Below, piece after piece: positions 15,475 to 23,700 of a stretch of 64,000 nt of DNA. The translations under genes and the position numbers were made by a program. The notes under the pieces were generated by a model. The model was not told the DNA's origin. It worked only from the letters and a program-made list of their open reading frames with translations, and did not search any database. Position 1 is the stretch's first letter; the number at the start of each line of letters is the position of its first letter. The stretch is taken from NCBI GenBank assembly GCA_964547485.1, contig CAZJNU010000002.1, forward strand, positions 44,406 through 108,405, read 5' to 3'. Source of the stretch: JACJWR01 sp964547485. Lineage in GTDB: Bacteria > Actinomycetota > Actinomycetes > S36-B12 > UBA10799.

Positions 15475-16659
15475 ATGACGTCTGACCCCACCCCTGGGTT
15501 CGCCACCCGTGCTATCCATGCCGGCCAGGAACCTGACAAGACCACCGGAGCGGTGATCCCAGCTATCCACATGTCGACCACCTTCCGACAGGACGGCGTC
15601 GGCGTGCTGCCGGGCGGCTTCGAGTATTCCCGCAGTGGCAACCCGACTCGGGCAGCGTTGGAGGAATGCCTGGCGGCGTTGGAGGGGGTGGACCTCGGCG
15701 GTGCAGCACTGCCGGACGTCCGAGCGCTGTCCTTCGCCTCCGGCCTCGCGGCCTCGGATGCACTGTTCCGATCGGTGTTGTCGCCTGGCGATCACGTGGT
15801 CATCCCCGACGATGCGTATGGCGGCACCTACCGACTGGTCAACTCCGTGCTCGGCGATTGGGGAGTGACGCACACCGTGGCGCCGGTGAGCGACCCCGCA
15901 GCGTTCGCGGCCGCCGCGATCCCGGGCCGCACCAAACTGATGTGGGTGGAATCGCCCACAAATCCAATGCTCGGCGTCGCCGATCTCAGCGCACTTGCCG
16001 ACATTGCACACGCTGCCGGAGCACACCTGGTGGTAGACAACACGTTTGCCACCCCCTACCTGCAGCAGCCGATGGCCTGGGGCGCGGATGTGGTCGTCCA
16101 CTCGGTCACCAAGTACCTCGGCGGCCACAGCGATGTGGTCTCCGGAGCCGTGATCGCGCGGGACCCGCAGTTGGTGGAGCGAATCGCCTTCCACCAGAAC
16201 GCGATGGGAGCCGTTCCCTCGCCTTTCGACTGCTGGCTCACACTACGCGGAATCCGCACGCTGGCGGTGCGGATGGACCGCCACTGCAGCAATGCCCGGG
16301 CAGTTGTCGGGGCTCTGGTGGCGCACCCCCAGGTACTGGAGGTGTTCTACCCGGGCCTACCCGGCAACCAGGGACACGCGCTGGCGCTGAGGCAGATGCG
16401 CGACTTCGGCGGGATGGTGTCGTTTCGCGTCGCGGGCGGCTCGGACCGAGCCCGCGCGGTTTGTGCAGGCACCGAACTGTTCACCCTCGGGGAGTCTCTC
16501 GGCGGGGTCGAATCGCTTATCGAGCTTCCCGCCGCGATGACGCACTTGTCGGTGGCGGACTCGGAACTTGCCGTCCCCGATGACCTGATCCGGCTATCCG
16601 TCGGTATCGAGGACGCTGAGGACCTGGTGGCCGACCTGGTTGCCGCTCTGTCGGCCTAA
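15475..16659 (+). CDS. Cystathionine gamma-synthase/gamma-lyase family PLP enzyme
   Basis: A 394-residue Cys/Met-metabolism PLP enzyme. The PLP lysine is K213 in SVTKYLGGHSD, the ring-stacking Tyr is in DAYGGTYR (Y115), and the pyridine-N aspartate is D188 in VVDNTFATPYLQ. The start at ATG 15475 is fixed by AGGAGG five to six bases upstream; the reading frame is open further back into the CBS gene but that part is not homologous. In actinobacteria this fold works as cystathionine gamma-synthase, gamma-lyase or both. The operon partner, cystathionine beta-synthase, argues for gamma-lyase activity (cysteine formation from cystathionine). Its last 4 bases overlap the end of a convergent small gene. 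Confidence 0.9.
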   Translation: MTSDPTPGFATRAIHAGQEPDKTTGAVIPAIHMSTTFRQDGVGVLPGGFEYSRSGNPTRAALEECLAALEGVDLGGAALPDVRALSFASGLAASDALFRSVLSPGDHVVIPDDAYGGTYRLVNSVLGDWGVTHTVAPVSDPAAFAAAAIPGRTKLMWVESPTNPMLGVADLSALADIAHAAGAHLVVDNTFATPYLQQPMAWGADVVVHSVTKYLGGHSDVVSGAVIARDPQLVERIAFHQNAMGAVPSPFDCWLTLRGIRTLAVRMDRHCSNARAVVGALVAHPQVLEVFYPGLPGNQGHALALRQMRDFGGMVSFRVAGGSDRARAVCAGTELFTLGESLGGVESLIELPAAMTHLSVADSELAVPDDLIRLSVGIEDAEDLVADLVAALSA

Positions 16660-16919
16660 CCAGCCTGACCCACTACTTCAGCGCCCCCGGACCTCTTGGC
16701 GCCAGCCGTCAGATAGGCAATCGGCCCGAACGGCTGGATCACCAGACACACGGCCCACAGGACCTTGGGTCCGCGAACCTCAGCGCGGGGTCGCCGCCAC
16801 AGGTCGACTGCCGCAGTGGCTGTCAGCGCCAGCTCGATCGACGCTCCCACCAGCACCAACGTCTGCTGCCCGCTGGACATATCTCGCCAGCGCTTCCTAC
16901 TCTTCCCAACTGTTCCCAT
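16656..16919 (-). CDS. Small two-helix membrane protein, PLDc_N-like
   Basis: An 87-residue protein with two predicted membrane helices at about 22-40 and 52-70. The intervening stretch WRRPRAEVRGPKVLWAV and the following PFGPIAYL match the phospholipase D N-terminal-like (PLDc_N) motif W...G.P.WP...GPI.YL found in many small actinobacterial membrane proteins. It probably has no enzymatic role of its own. It converges with the transsulfuration operon, overlapping by four bases. Confidence 0.7.
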   Translation of the reverse strand: MGTVGKSRKRWRDMSSGQQTLVLVGASIELALTATAAVDLWRRPRAEVRGPKVLWAVCLVIQPFGPIAYLTAGAKRSGGAEVVGQAG

Positions 16920-16945
16920 GGTTCATCCTGGCATGATCAGCCCAG

Positions 16946-17251
16946 TCACGGAAAGATGTCGTCCAACCACCCAACAGCGGCTTCGGTATCGGCCACCACC
17001 TCCGCGATGGCGGCATTTTCGGGGCGCCCGGCGGGCAGTACCAACCGGAGTTCCTGAAGTTCGGTTGCCAACAGCACCATCAGGTCCCGGGCTGCCTGCA
17101 CCTGGCCGACCGCGGGTATTCCGCCAGCGTCCACCACGGTCACCACCTGCTCGAACCGGGCTTGGGCAAGGTGCGAGAGTTCGGTGGCCGCTGCTGCCCG
17201 CTCGACGATCTCCGGCGACAGTTGCGCGCCACCCCGTCGTCGCCAGCACAT
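16946..17251 (-). CDS. Hypothetical helical protein, 101 residues
   Basis: I do not recognise this family. The start ATG 17251 is set by a -10 hexamer 6 bases upstream (leaderless); the frame is open a little further to a TTG at 17287. The product begins MCWRRRGG and is then almost wholly helical: LSPEIVERAAAATEL, a stretch with QVQAARDLMVLLATEL, and a C-terminus ending WLDDIFP. There is no membrane segment or signal. It resembles a small helical-bundle adaptor, but nothing decides a function. Confidence 0.6.
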   Translation of the reverse strand: MCWRRRGGAQLSPEIVERAAAATELSHLAQARFEQVVTVVDAGGIPAVGQVQAARDLMVLLATELQELRLVLPAGRPENAAIAEVVADTEAAVGWLDDIFP

Positions 17252-17263
17252 GATGTGAGGGTA
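17252..17263 (-). promoter_or_regulatory. Leaderless promoter of the 101-residue protein gene
   Basis: On the minus strand TACCCT (17263-17258) is followed by 6 bases and the ATG at 17251. This decides the start over the upstream TTG. Confidence 0.55.
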
Positions 17264-17322
17264 GAACTTGCCGGGCAGTTCGGACAAGACGTGGCAGGTC
17301 GGCTAGACCGTCGGCCGGTCGC

Positions 17323-17355
17323 TAGCCTTGGCAGTAGCCGTCGCGGAGGTTGACG
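17323..17355 (+). promoter_or_regulatory. Promoter and ribosome binding site of the 61-residue protein gene
   Basis: A TAGCCT -10-like hexamer near 17323 lies about 27 bases before the start. GGAGG sits 6 bases before ATG 17356. Unlike its neighbours, this gene has a short leader with a Shine-Dalgarno sequence. Confidence 0.45.
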
Positions 17356-17541
17356 ATGATCAACAAGGAATGGCACCAGCAGCATGTTCTCGGCAGCAAC
17401 GCCCCATTGGATGCCCGGGTGGCATGGCATAGCGAGCACGTCCAGGTCTGCGGCTGCCGAGGCATGCCGAAGTCAATCTCCGAGGAGATAGCGCGCCGCG
17501 AAGAGGCCGCTCGGGTTGACCAACCGGACACTGGTCGCTGA
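17356..17541 (+). CDS. Small His/Cys-containing protein, 61 residues
   Basis: A short soluble protein beginning MINKEWHQQHVLG. Its core reads RVAWHSEHVQVCGCRGMP, with two histidines three apart followed by a CGC pair, an arrangement suited to binding zinc or another metal. The C-terminal third is a charged helix. The ATG is preceded by GGAGG at 6 bases. I believe similar small proteins occur in other actinobacteria, but I know of no assigned function. It lies directly upstream of the thioredoxin-fold gene, which has its own promoter. Confidence 0.65.
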   Translation: MINKEWHQQHVLGSNAPLDARVAWHSEHVQVCGCRGMPKSISEEIARREEAARVDQPDTGR

Positions 17542-17558
17542 GCTGGGCCAGAGTCGCC

Positions 17559-17570
17559 TACCGTGGGACC
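17559..17570 (+). promoter_or_regulatory. Leaderless promoter of the thioredoxin-fold gene
   Basis: TACCGT (17559-17564) is followed by 6 bases and then ATG 17571. Confidence 0.6.
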
Positions 17571-18119
17571 ATGGCAGTGCATTCCAGCATGGTTCCGCTG
17601 GGGACAGCTCTTCCCGATCAGACCCTTTCCGACACCGGCGGTCGGCCGGTCAACCTGGCTGAACTGCGTGGCGCGGGCGTGCTGGTGGTGATGTGGTCCG
17701 CCAACCACTGCCCCTACGTGCGACACCTCGAGCGGTCGTTGGCAGCCCTCGCCGACGAGTTCGCAGACCGGGCCGTGTCGTTCGTCGCGATCTGCAGCAA
17801 TGACGTGGTGGCGTATCCGGACGACGATCTGGCGGGCCTCACCGAGCAGGCTGAACGCGCGGGTTGGACGTTTCCCTACCTGATCGACCCCGACCAGACG
17901 GTGGCACATCAGTTCGGCGCGGTGTGCACGCCGGACTTCTTCGTCTACGGGATTGCGGGCGAGCTGGCATATCGCGGGGCGTTCGACAGTTCCACACCAC
18001 GCAACCACGCCCCCGTGACCGGGGAGTTGCTCCGAACAGCGATTCTGCTCGCGGCCGCCGATCGTCCGATCCCGGAACCACACCGTCCGGCGATGGGATG
18101 CGCCATCAAGTGGCGCTGA
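17571..18119 (+). CDS. Thioredoxin-fold peroxiredoxin-like protein (AhpC/TSA or redoxin type)
   Basis: A 182-residue cytoplasmic protein of the AhpC/TSA-redoxin group found in many actinobacteria and cyanobacteria. The fold starts VPLGTALPDQTLSDTGG, the strand before the active site is VLVVMWSANHCPYV with a single cysteine (C47), and the cis-proline region is CTPDFFVY. The second CxxC cysteine of thioredoxin is missing, so it is either a one-Cys peroxidase or uses a partner. A ferredoxin-NADP reductase of thioredoxin reductase fold is encoded just downstream, which could supply electrons, although each gene has its own leaderless promoter. Confidence 0.85.
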   Translation: MAVHSSMVPLGTALPDQTLSDTGGRPVNLAELRGAGVLVVMWSANHCPYVRHLERSLAALADEFADRAVSFVAICSNDVVAYPDDDLAGLTEQAERAGWTFPYLIDPDQTVAHQFGAVCTPDFFVYGIAGELAYRGAFDSSTPRNHAPVTGELLRTAILLAAADRPIPEPHRPAMGCAIKWR

Positions 18120-18160
18120 CACGCGCGGTGACACTGACTCCGAACTTGCCATCGCGGCAC

Positions 18161-18172
18161 TAGCGTTGGGGG
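18161..18172 (+). promoter_or_regulatory. Leaderless promoter of the FNR-like gene
   Basis: TAGCGT (18161-18166) is followed by 6 bases and then GTG 18173. Confidence 0.6.
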
Positions 18173-19159
18173 GTGGAATCCCGAGAGTGCGACCTGCTGA
18201 TCATCGGTGCCGGTCCCACCGGCCTCTACGGCGCCTACTACGCGGGTTTCCGCGGTTTCAGCACCGTGGTCCTCGACACGCTGCCGGAGTTGGGCGGCCA
18301 AATCACTGCGATGTATCCGGAGAAGGACATCTTCGATGTCGCCGGGTTCCCCAGCATCAAGGGCCGGGAATTGGTCGACCAACTCAGCCAGCAGGCGAGA
18401 ACCTTCCCGATCGACTTCGTGCTCGGCGATCAGGCATGCGAACTGGAAACCTCCGACGATGGACCGGCTGTGGTCCGGACCGTCGCAGGTCGCGAGTTCA
18501 CGACCAAGGCAGTGGTGCTCGCCGGTGGGATCGGATCGTTTCGACCCCGGCCGATCCCAGTCGGCGAAGAGTGGCTGGACCGCGGGGTCGCCTACTTCGT
18601 CCCCCGACTGGCGGACTATCGCGATCGGAATGTGGTCATCATCGGCGGCGGGGACTCAGCGTTCGACTGGGCCTGGTCGCTGCAACCGGTCGCGACGTCC
18701 GTCACCCTGGTGCACCGGCGAGAGGCGTTCAGAGCCCATGCCGGCATGGTCAAGAAGGTGCGGGACGCCGGAGTCACGCTGATAACGAGCCACCAGCTGA
18801 GTGCCGTCGCCGGAGGTGACACGGTCACCTCTGTGACGGTCAAGCACCGAGACACTGGCGAGGAGACCGTCCTACAGGCCGACGCCGTGATCGCCGCATT
18901 GGGCTTCATCGCCAATATCGGGCCGATGGCGCAGTGGGGCCTCGAGCTGGAGAAGCGCCGCGTCAAGGTCGACAGCGCGATGCGGACATCCCTGCCGCGA
19001 GTATTCGCTGCCGGCGACCTGGCGGCCTATGACGGCAAGGTGCCATTGATCGCGGCGGGTTTCGGAGAGGCTGCCACGGCAGTCAATAATGCGGCGCCCC
19101 TGATAGATCCCCACTATGGGGTGTTTCCGGGGCATTCTTCAGGCGAATCCGGCGAGTAG
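18173..19159 (+). CDS. Ferredoxin-NADP(+) reductase type 2 (thioredoxin reductase-like flavoprotein)
   Basis: A 328-residue two-domain flavoenzyme. The N-terminal FAD site is IIGAGPTGLYG (residues 10-20), the segment GGQITAMYPEKDIFDVAGFP is the hallmark of the YumC-type FNR family, the NAD(P) site is VVIIGGGDSAFDWA, and the second FAD motif is RVFAAGDLA. The CxxC of thioredoxin reductase is absent, which separates it from TrxB. It would pass electrons between NADPH and ferredoxin or flavodoxin. GTG 18173 is chosen from the -10 spacing. Confidence 0.9.
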   Translation: MESRECDLLIIGAGPTGLYGAYYAGFRGFSTVVLDTLPELGGQITAMYPEKDIFDVAGFPSIKGRELVDQLSQQARTFPIDFVLGDQACELETSDDGPAVVRTVAGREFTTKAVVLAGGIGSFRPRPIPVGEEWLDRGVAYFVPRLADYRDRNVVIIGGGDSAFDWAWSLQPVATSVTLVHRREAFRAHAGMVKKVRDAGVTLITSHQLSAVAGGDTVTSVTVKHRDTGEETVLQADAVIAALGFIANIGPMAQWGLELEKRRVKVDSAMRTSLPRVFAAGDLAAYDGKVPLIAAGFGEAATAVNNAAPLIDPHYGVFPGHSSGESGE

Positions 19160-19193
19160 CACCCCCCGCCATCGGCGCCGCTGAGAAGTCGCC

Positions 19194-19206
19194 TACCCTC
19201 TGGCTC
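19194..19206 (+). promoter_or_regulatory. Leaderless promoter of the carbonic anhydrase gene
   Basis: TACCCT (19194-19199) is followed by 7 bases and then GTG 19207. Confidence 0.55.
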
Positions 19207-19743
19207 GTGAGCCCATTCAAAGCCACCCCCGAGCCCTTCCCCTCCGACACCTTCGGTGATGTACTCGCTGCGAATGCGCGCTTCGCGGCCGAGTATCACG
19301 CTCCGGAATCACTCACCGGTCGGGCCGCGAAGGGGTTGGCGGTGGTGACCTGTATGGACTCAAGGGTGGATCCGCTAGAGATTCTCGGGATGGGCAGAGG
19401 CGACGTCAAGATCCTGCGCAATGCCGGGGCCCGGGTGACGGAGGACGTCCTGCGCACGCTGGCGCTGGCCTCCTACCTACTTGATGTCGACCGGATTCTG
19501 GTGATGCCGCATACGGACTGCCGGATGGCCAAGGGCGAGGAAGCGGATGTCCACGCCGCCATCTATGAGAACTACGGAGTCGACACTCGCAGTATGGAAT
19601 TCGCCATCTCCTCCGACCAGGTCACAACCCTGCGCCGAGATGTGGTCCGGATACGGGCCTTTCCGTTGTTGCCGACCTACGTGGTGGTGGGCGGAGCCAT
19701 CTACAACGTGGCCTCGGGGGCACTGGAGCCCCAGGAGATCTAG
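19207..19743 (+). CDS. Beta-carbonic anhydrase
   Basis: A 178-residue zinc enzyme interconverting CO2 and bicarbonate. The zinc ligands are C49 in VVTCMDSR, H102 and C105 in MPHTDC, and the catalytic Asp-Arg dyad is D51/R53. The size and the sequence around NAGARVTEDVLRTL match the short actinobacterial type (similar to Mycobacterium Rv1284). It has no signal peptide. The gene follows the FNR gene by 47 bases with its own leaderless promoter. Confidence 0.93.
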   Translation: MSPFKATPEPFPSDTFGDVLAANARFAAEYHAPESLTGRAAKGLAVVTCMDSRVDPLEILGMGRGDVKILRNAGARVTEDVLRTLALASYLLDVDRILVMPHTDCRMAKGEEADVHAAIYENYGVDTRSMEFAISSDQVTTLRRDVVRIRAFPLLPTYVVVGGAIYNVASGALEPQEI

Positions 19744-19794
19744 CGAGCGACGGCGAGATCCGGTGCAGTACTCCCCGGTCTCCCAATCAATCGC

Positions 19795-20598
19795 TCAACC
19801 TAGCACCAGCCGATCCTGCAGGCGGCTGAGCGTCTCATCTGACAGGCCCAACCCACGCCGAAAGTACTGATCGACGGTGCCGTGACTCTCCGCCACCCGT
19901 TCCAACGCAAGATCGAGGTAGTCGCCTCGCACTGTCACCAGATTTGCCACCGCCGCCGGATCACCCCCGGCCGCGACGAAGGCTGCCACCAGCTCGCCGA
20001 TCATTTCGGGTTGCTGCTCATTTGAGCGCAAGTAGTCCGCGCGCACGTCAGCCTCGTCCATCCCCAGCCAGAGTTGTAGTACGGCGCTGGCCCAGCCGGT
20101 TCGATCCTTTCCAGCCGTGCAGTGGATCAACACCACGCCGGACGCGGGTTCGGCGATAATCTCGAACGTGCGCCGGTAGGCACTTCGTGCCGAAGGCAGG
20201 TCGACCATGTCCCGGTAGGAGTTCAGCATGAACGACTCGGTGTCGTGGGCGCTGATCGTCTGCAACTTGCCCTGGCCGAACAACCGCGAGAAGGCCGCGG
20301 CCGAGTCCGGGTTGTCGGCCAGCACATCGAGCCAGACTCCGGTTGCCCCAGCCGGCAGTTGGTAACCGCCGCCAGCCCGTTCGGCGGACGATCGCAAGTC
20401 GACGGCGGTGCCGATTCCGATGCTGGCCAACAGCGCTTCGCCCTGGCTGCTCAGACCCTGCAGGTGCGAACTTCGAAACACGACCCCGGACGCGATCCGA
20501 CCCCCGTCGGGCAACTCGTGACCCCCGACGTCTCGCATGTTCGGCACCGCCGACAATCCCGGTCCAGAAGTGGGGAGTGGCTCTGCGACCTCACCCAT
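19795..20598 (-). CDS. Tyrosine-protein phosphatase (PtpB-like)
   Basis: A 267-residue phosphatase of the bacterial PTP family that includes Mycobacterium PtpB. The P-loop is HCTAGKDRTG with catalytic C160 and R166. The N-terminal MRDVGGHELPDGGRIASGVVFR is the family hallmark, and DLRSSAERAG follows. These enzymes remove phosphate from phosphotyrosine, and some members also act on phosphoserine or phosphoinositides. There is no signal peptide. The ATG overlaps the stop of the topoisomerase gene by one base (TGATG), so translation is coupled to it. Confidence 0.9.
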   Translation of the reverse strand: MGEVAEPLPTSGPGLSAVPNMRDVGGHELPDGGRIASGVVFRSSHLQGLSSQGEALLASIGIGTAVDLRSSAERAGGGYQLPAGATGVWLDVLADNPDSAAAFSRLFGQGKLQTISAHDTESFMLNSYRDMVDLPSARSAYRRTFEIIAEPASGVVLIHCTAGKDRTGWASAVLQLWLGMDEADVRADYLRSNEQQPEMIGELVAAFVAAGGDPAAVANLVTVRGDYLDLALERVAESHGTVDQYFRRGLGLSDETLSRLQDRLVLG

Positions 20599-22736
20599 CA
20601 GGCGTCGATTCTGCCGCGGTCCAGGCTGGCCGCGCCGCTCACGATGAAATCCTTCCGCGGGGCGACGTCGCTTCCCATCAGCAGATCGAACACCTCTGCG
20701 GCTGCCTCAGCGTCCGCGACAGTGATTCGCCGCAGTACCCGTTTGCTGGGGTCCAGCGTCGTCTCCCGCAGTTGCTTGGCGTCCATCTCCCCCAACCCCT
20801 TGTACCGCTGGATCGGATCCTTCACCCGGATCCCCGCCCTGGCGGCCGCCGCGAGCTCGCGCCTCATCTCCTCGTCGCTGTAGGTGTATCGGACCTCGGC
20901 ACCCCGCTTGCCAGGATGGATCAACTCCAACCGATGCAGTGGTGGTACGGCCGCATAGATCCGACCGTCGTCGAGTAGCGGTCGCATGTAGCGATGGAAC
21001 AGAGTCAGCAGCAGACACCGAATGTGTGCACCGTCAACATCTGCATCCGTCATCAGCGCAATCTTTCCGTAGCGCACAGCCTCCAAATCAAAACTTCGAC
21101 CGGATCCGGCGCCGATCACCTGGATGATTGAGGCGCACTCGGCGTTCTTCAACATGTCGGCCACCGAGGCCTTCTGAACGTTCAGGATCTTGCCGCGAAT
21201 CGGCAGCAGCGCCTGAAACTCACTGTTCCTGGCCATTTTGGCGGTGCCCAGCGCGCTGTCACCTTCGACGATGAACAACTCGCTGCGGTCTGTGTCTCCG
21301 CTGCGACAATCCGCGAGTTTCGCCGGCAGCGCAGAGGATTCCAACGCGTTCTTGCGTCGCTGCACGTCTCGGGAGGTTCGCGCGGCGATCCGGGCCCGGG
21401 CGGCGTTGGCTATCTTCTCCAACGCGGCTTTCGCGGCCGCCTTGTCACCCCTCGGTGGGGTCGTGAACCACGCCTTCAGGTGCTTATTGACGATGTGCGA
21501 GACGATCCGAGACGCGGCCGGAGTGCCGAGCACCTCCTTCGTCTGGCCTTCGAACTGTGGTTCGGCGAGCCGCACCGTCACTACCGCGGTCAGACCCTCT
21601 GTGATGTCATCTCGGGTGACGTTGTCCTCACTGGCGCGCAGCACCTTGGCGGCCCGCAGCGCCTCGTTGGCGGTCTTGACCAGGGCGCGCTCAAAGCCGA
21701 CCACATGCGTGCCCCCTTTCGGCGTCGCGATGATATTGACGAAGGACGACACACTTGCGTCGTAGTCAGACGTCCACCGCATCGCGATATCAACGCCCAA
21801 CTCACGCTCGACCTCCTGTGAACTCAAGTGGCCCTTCGCATCGAGCACCGGCACCGTCTCGTGGAAGTGCCCCACCCCGGTCAATCGGATCACCCCGGTG
21901 ATCGGATCGCCCTTGCTCAGGTAGTCGACGAACTCGGATAGCCCGCCCCTGAACCTGAACGACTCCTCTACGACAGCGTCGGGGTCTCTTTCATCCCGGA
22001 CAGTGATGGCGAGCCCTGGCACCAGGAAGGCGGTCTGCCGAGCCCGCGCGCAGAGCTGTTGCCAGGAATAGTCGGCGTCTGCCGTGAACACCTGCGGATC
22101 TGCCCAGTAGCGAAGCCTGGTGCCGGTCCGGGTCTTGGGAACCCGGTCGCCAACCTGCAGCCCACCCCGGCGGCTGAATTCCGCGCCGGGCCCGGGGCCA
22201 TCGAAGACCCCCGGTACTCCCCGACGAAAAGACATCTTGTGCGTTCTGCCGGCGCGGTCGACCTCGACATCGAGTCGCTCGCTCAGGGCGTTGACCACGC
22301 TCGCGCCGACCCCATGCAGCCCACCGGCTGCGGCGTAGGAACCGCCGCCGAACTTTCCTCCTGCGTGCAACTTCGTCATCACGAGTTGCACGCCGGAAAG
22401 TTTGGTCTTGCTATCGATGTCGACCGGAATGCCTCGCCCGTTGTCGGACACCAGCACTGAGCGATCTTCTGCCAGGACGACGTCGATCCGACTGCAATGC
22501 CCAGCCAGAGCTTCGTCGACAGCGTTATCGATGATCTCCCAGACGCAGTGCATCAGACCACGACCGTCAGTGGACCCGATGTACATACCGGGCCGCTTGC
22601 GGACCGCATCGAGGCCTTCAAGCACGGTGAGGTCCTTCACCGAGTAGCGGGCCTTGGTGGTGGTGACAGCGGGTGGGGGCACGGGACGAATGTATCTTCC
22701 AGGCCCGTCAAGATCACTCATTGCCGAGCCGATCAT
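20598..22736 (-). CDS. Type IIA DNA topoisomerase subunit B (ParE/GyrB-like)
   Basis: A 712-residue ATPase subunit of a gyrase or topoisomerase IV. The GHKL ATPase motifs are IIDNAVDEALAGH, VSDNGRGIPVDI and GGLHGVGASVVNALS. The transducer follows, then the TOPRIM domain with EGDSALGTAKMARNSEFQALLP and DADVDGAHIR, and the C-terminal RYKGLGEMDAKQLRETT. It is close to the actinobacterial ParE-like paralogue encoded near the principal sigma gene (as in Streptomyces) rather than to the oriC gyrB, although the sequence does not exclude a GyrB role. No matching A subunit is in the window. The start may be ATG 22736 or ATG 22721; neither has a well-placed Shine-Dalgarno. Confidence 0.88.
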   Translation of the reverse strand: MIGSAMSDLDGPGRYIRPVPPPAVTTTKARYSVKDLTVLEGLDAVRKRPGMYIGSTDGRGLMHCVWEIIDNAVDEALAGHCSRIDVVLAEDRSVLVSDNGRGIPVDIDSKTKLSGVQLVMTKLHAGGKFGGGSYAAAGGLHGVGASVVNALSERLDVEVDRAGRTHKMSFRRGVPGVFDGPGPGAEFSRRGGLQVGDRVPKTRTGTRLRYWADPQVFTADADYSWQQLCARARQTAFLVPGLAITVRDERDPDAVVEESFRFRGGLSEFVDYLSKGDPITGVIRLTGVGHFHETVPVLDAKGHLSSQEVERELGVDIAMRWTSDYDASVSSFVNIIATPKGGTHVVGFERALVKTANEALRAAKVLRASEDNVTRDDITEGLTAVVTVRLAEPQFEGQTKEVLGTPAASRIVSHIVNKHLKAWFTTPPRGDKAAAKAALEKIANAARARIAARTSRDVQRRKNALESSALPAKLADCRSGDTDRSELFIVEGDSALGTAKMARNSEFQALLPIRGKILNVQKASVADMLKNAECASIIQVIGAGSGRSFDLEAVRYGKIALMTDADVDGAHIRCLLLTLFHRYMRPLLDDGRIYAAVPPLHRLELIHPGKRGAEVRYTYSDEEMRRELAAAARAGIRVKDPIQRYKGLGEMDAKQLRETTLDPSKRVLRRITVADAEAAAEVFDLLMGSDVAPRKDFIVSGAASLDRGRIDA

Positions 22737-22861
22737 GTGAATGGATGTGCCTCCAACCCTGGTGAGGAGCGCGAGGCCGGCATGCGGGGTACGCTCAGGG
22801 CGAACCGCAGAAGTTCCCGAAATGTCGGAGGCATGTGAGACTGTTCAACATACGTCGCAGC

Positions 22862-22919
22862 AACTGCGATCTTGATTGCAGTCAGCTGCGATCAACCGTT
22901 CGACGTCACGGAGGTAGCC
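22862..22919 (+). promoter_or_regulatory. Upstream region of DUF7455 gene with direct repeats
   Basis: AACTGCGATC (22862-22871) and AGCTGCGATC (22884-22893) are near-identical direct repeats 22 bases apart, about two helical turns. TTGATT (22872-22877) lies between them. GGAGG is placed five bases before ATG 22920. This could be a tandem activator or repressor site. Confidence 0.35.
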
Positions 22920-23132
22920 ATGTCAACACTGACCCAGACCGCCCCTCTCACTGCGTCGGACCGCTGTGATCGATGCGGCGCTCAGGCGTACGTCCAAGTT
23001 GTGCTCGTCTCAGGCGGGGATCTGTTGTTCTGTGGGCATCATGCCCGCGAGCACCTTGCCAAACTGCGGCCACTGGCCGAGCGCATCAACGACTACACCC
23101 ACACTCTCGCGGAGGTCAGCACCTCGGCGTAG
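22920..23132 (+). CDS. DUF7455 zinc-ribbon-like small protein
   Basis: A 70-residue protein of a family found throughout actinobacteria near the principal sigma factor gene. It contains DRCDRCGAQAYVQV and, 20 residues later, LFCGHHAREH, i.e. CxxC and CxHH ligands for one zinc. The remainder is a helix. ATG 22920 has a good GGAGG and defines the start; the frame is open a little upstream. It is divergent from the topoisomerase gene. The molecular function is unknown. Confidence 0.88.
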   Translation: MSTLTQTAPLTASDRCDRCGAQAYVQVVLVSGGDLLFCGHHAREHLAKLRPLAERINDYTHTLAEVSTSA

Positions 23133-23165
23133 CGGAGTTCCGCCACCCCGAACCGGTTACGCCTC

Positions 23166-23645
23166 GTGACATTCCTGGACCTGTTCGTCGGTGTTGCCTG
23201 CCTAGTCGGGATCGTGGGCACAATTGTCCCAGTCCTCCCGGGCACCCTGCTCTGTGCGGGTGCGGTCGCCTTGTGGGGGGTGGTCACAGGCGGCACCCCC
23301 GGCTGGGCGGCAGTCGTCGTCGCGGTGTTGCTGCTCGCCCTGACCACAGGGCTGAAGTACCTGATACCGGCACGCTGGCTCAAGGAGGACGGGGTTCCGT
23401 CCTGGGTTCTGATCGTCGGCGGCGTCGTGGGCGTCGTGGGATTCTTCGTGATTCCGGTGGTAGGAATCATCGTGGGATTCATCGCCGGGATATTTCTCGC
23501 CGAACTGCTCCGGTTGCGGTCAGTTGCACGGGCCTGGCCCACCACCTGGACCGCGATGAAGGCGGCCGGACTCTCCTCGCTGATCGAACTCGCGGGCGCG
23601 CTCTTCATCACGGCCGGCTGGGTGGCAGCCGTCATCCTCCGCTGA
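23166..23645 (+). CDS. DUF456 family membrane protein
   Basis: A 159-residue integral membrane protein with about five helices. The glycine-rich GIVGTIVPVLPGTLL near the N-terminus and GFFVIPVVGIIVGFIAG in the middle define DUF456. No biochemical function is established for the family. Starting at GTG 23166, it follows DUF7455 by 33 bases on the same strand and may be co-transcribed. Confidence 0.85.
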   Translation: MTFLDLFVGVACLVGIVGTIVPVLPGTLLCAGAVALWGVVTGGTPGWAAVVVAVLLLALTTGLKYLIPARWLKEDGVPSWVLIVGGVVGVVGFFVIPVVGIIVGFIAGIFLAELLRLRSVARAWPTTWTAMKAAGLSSLIELAGALFITAGWVAAVILR

Positions 23646-23700
23646 GCTGCCCCCGGCCGCTGTGCCCTGCGCCGGCGCCACTCACCCACTCAGTCGCCGG

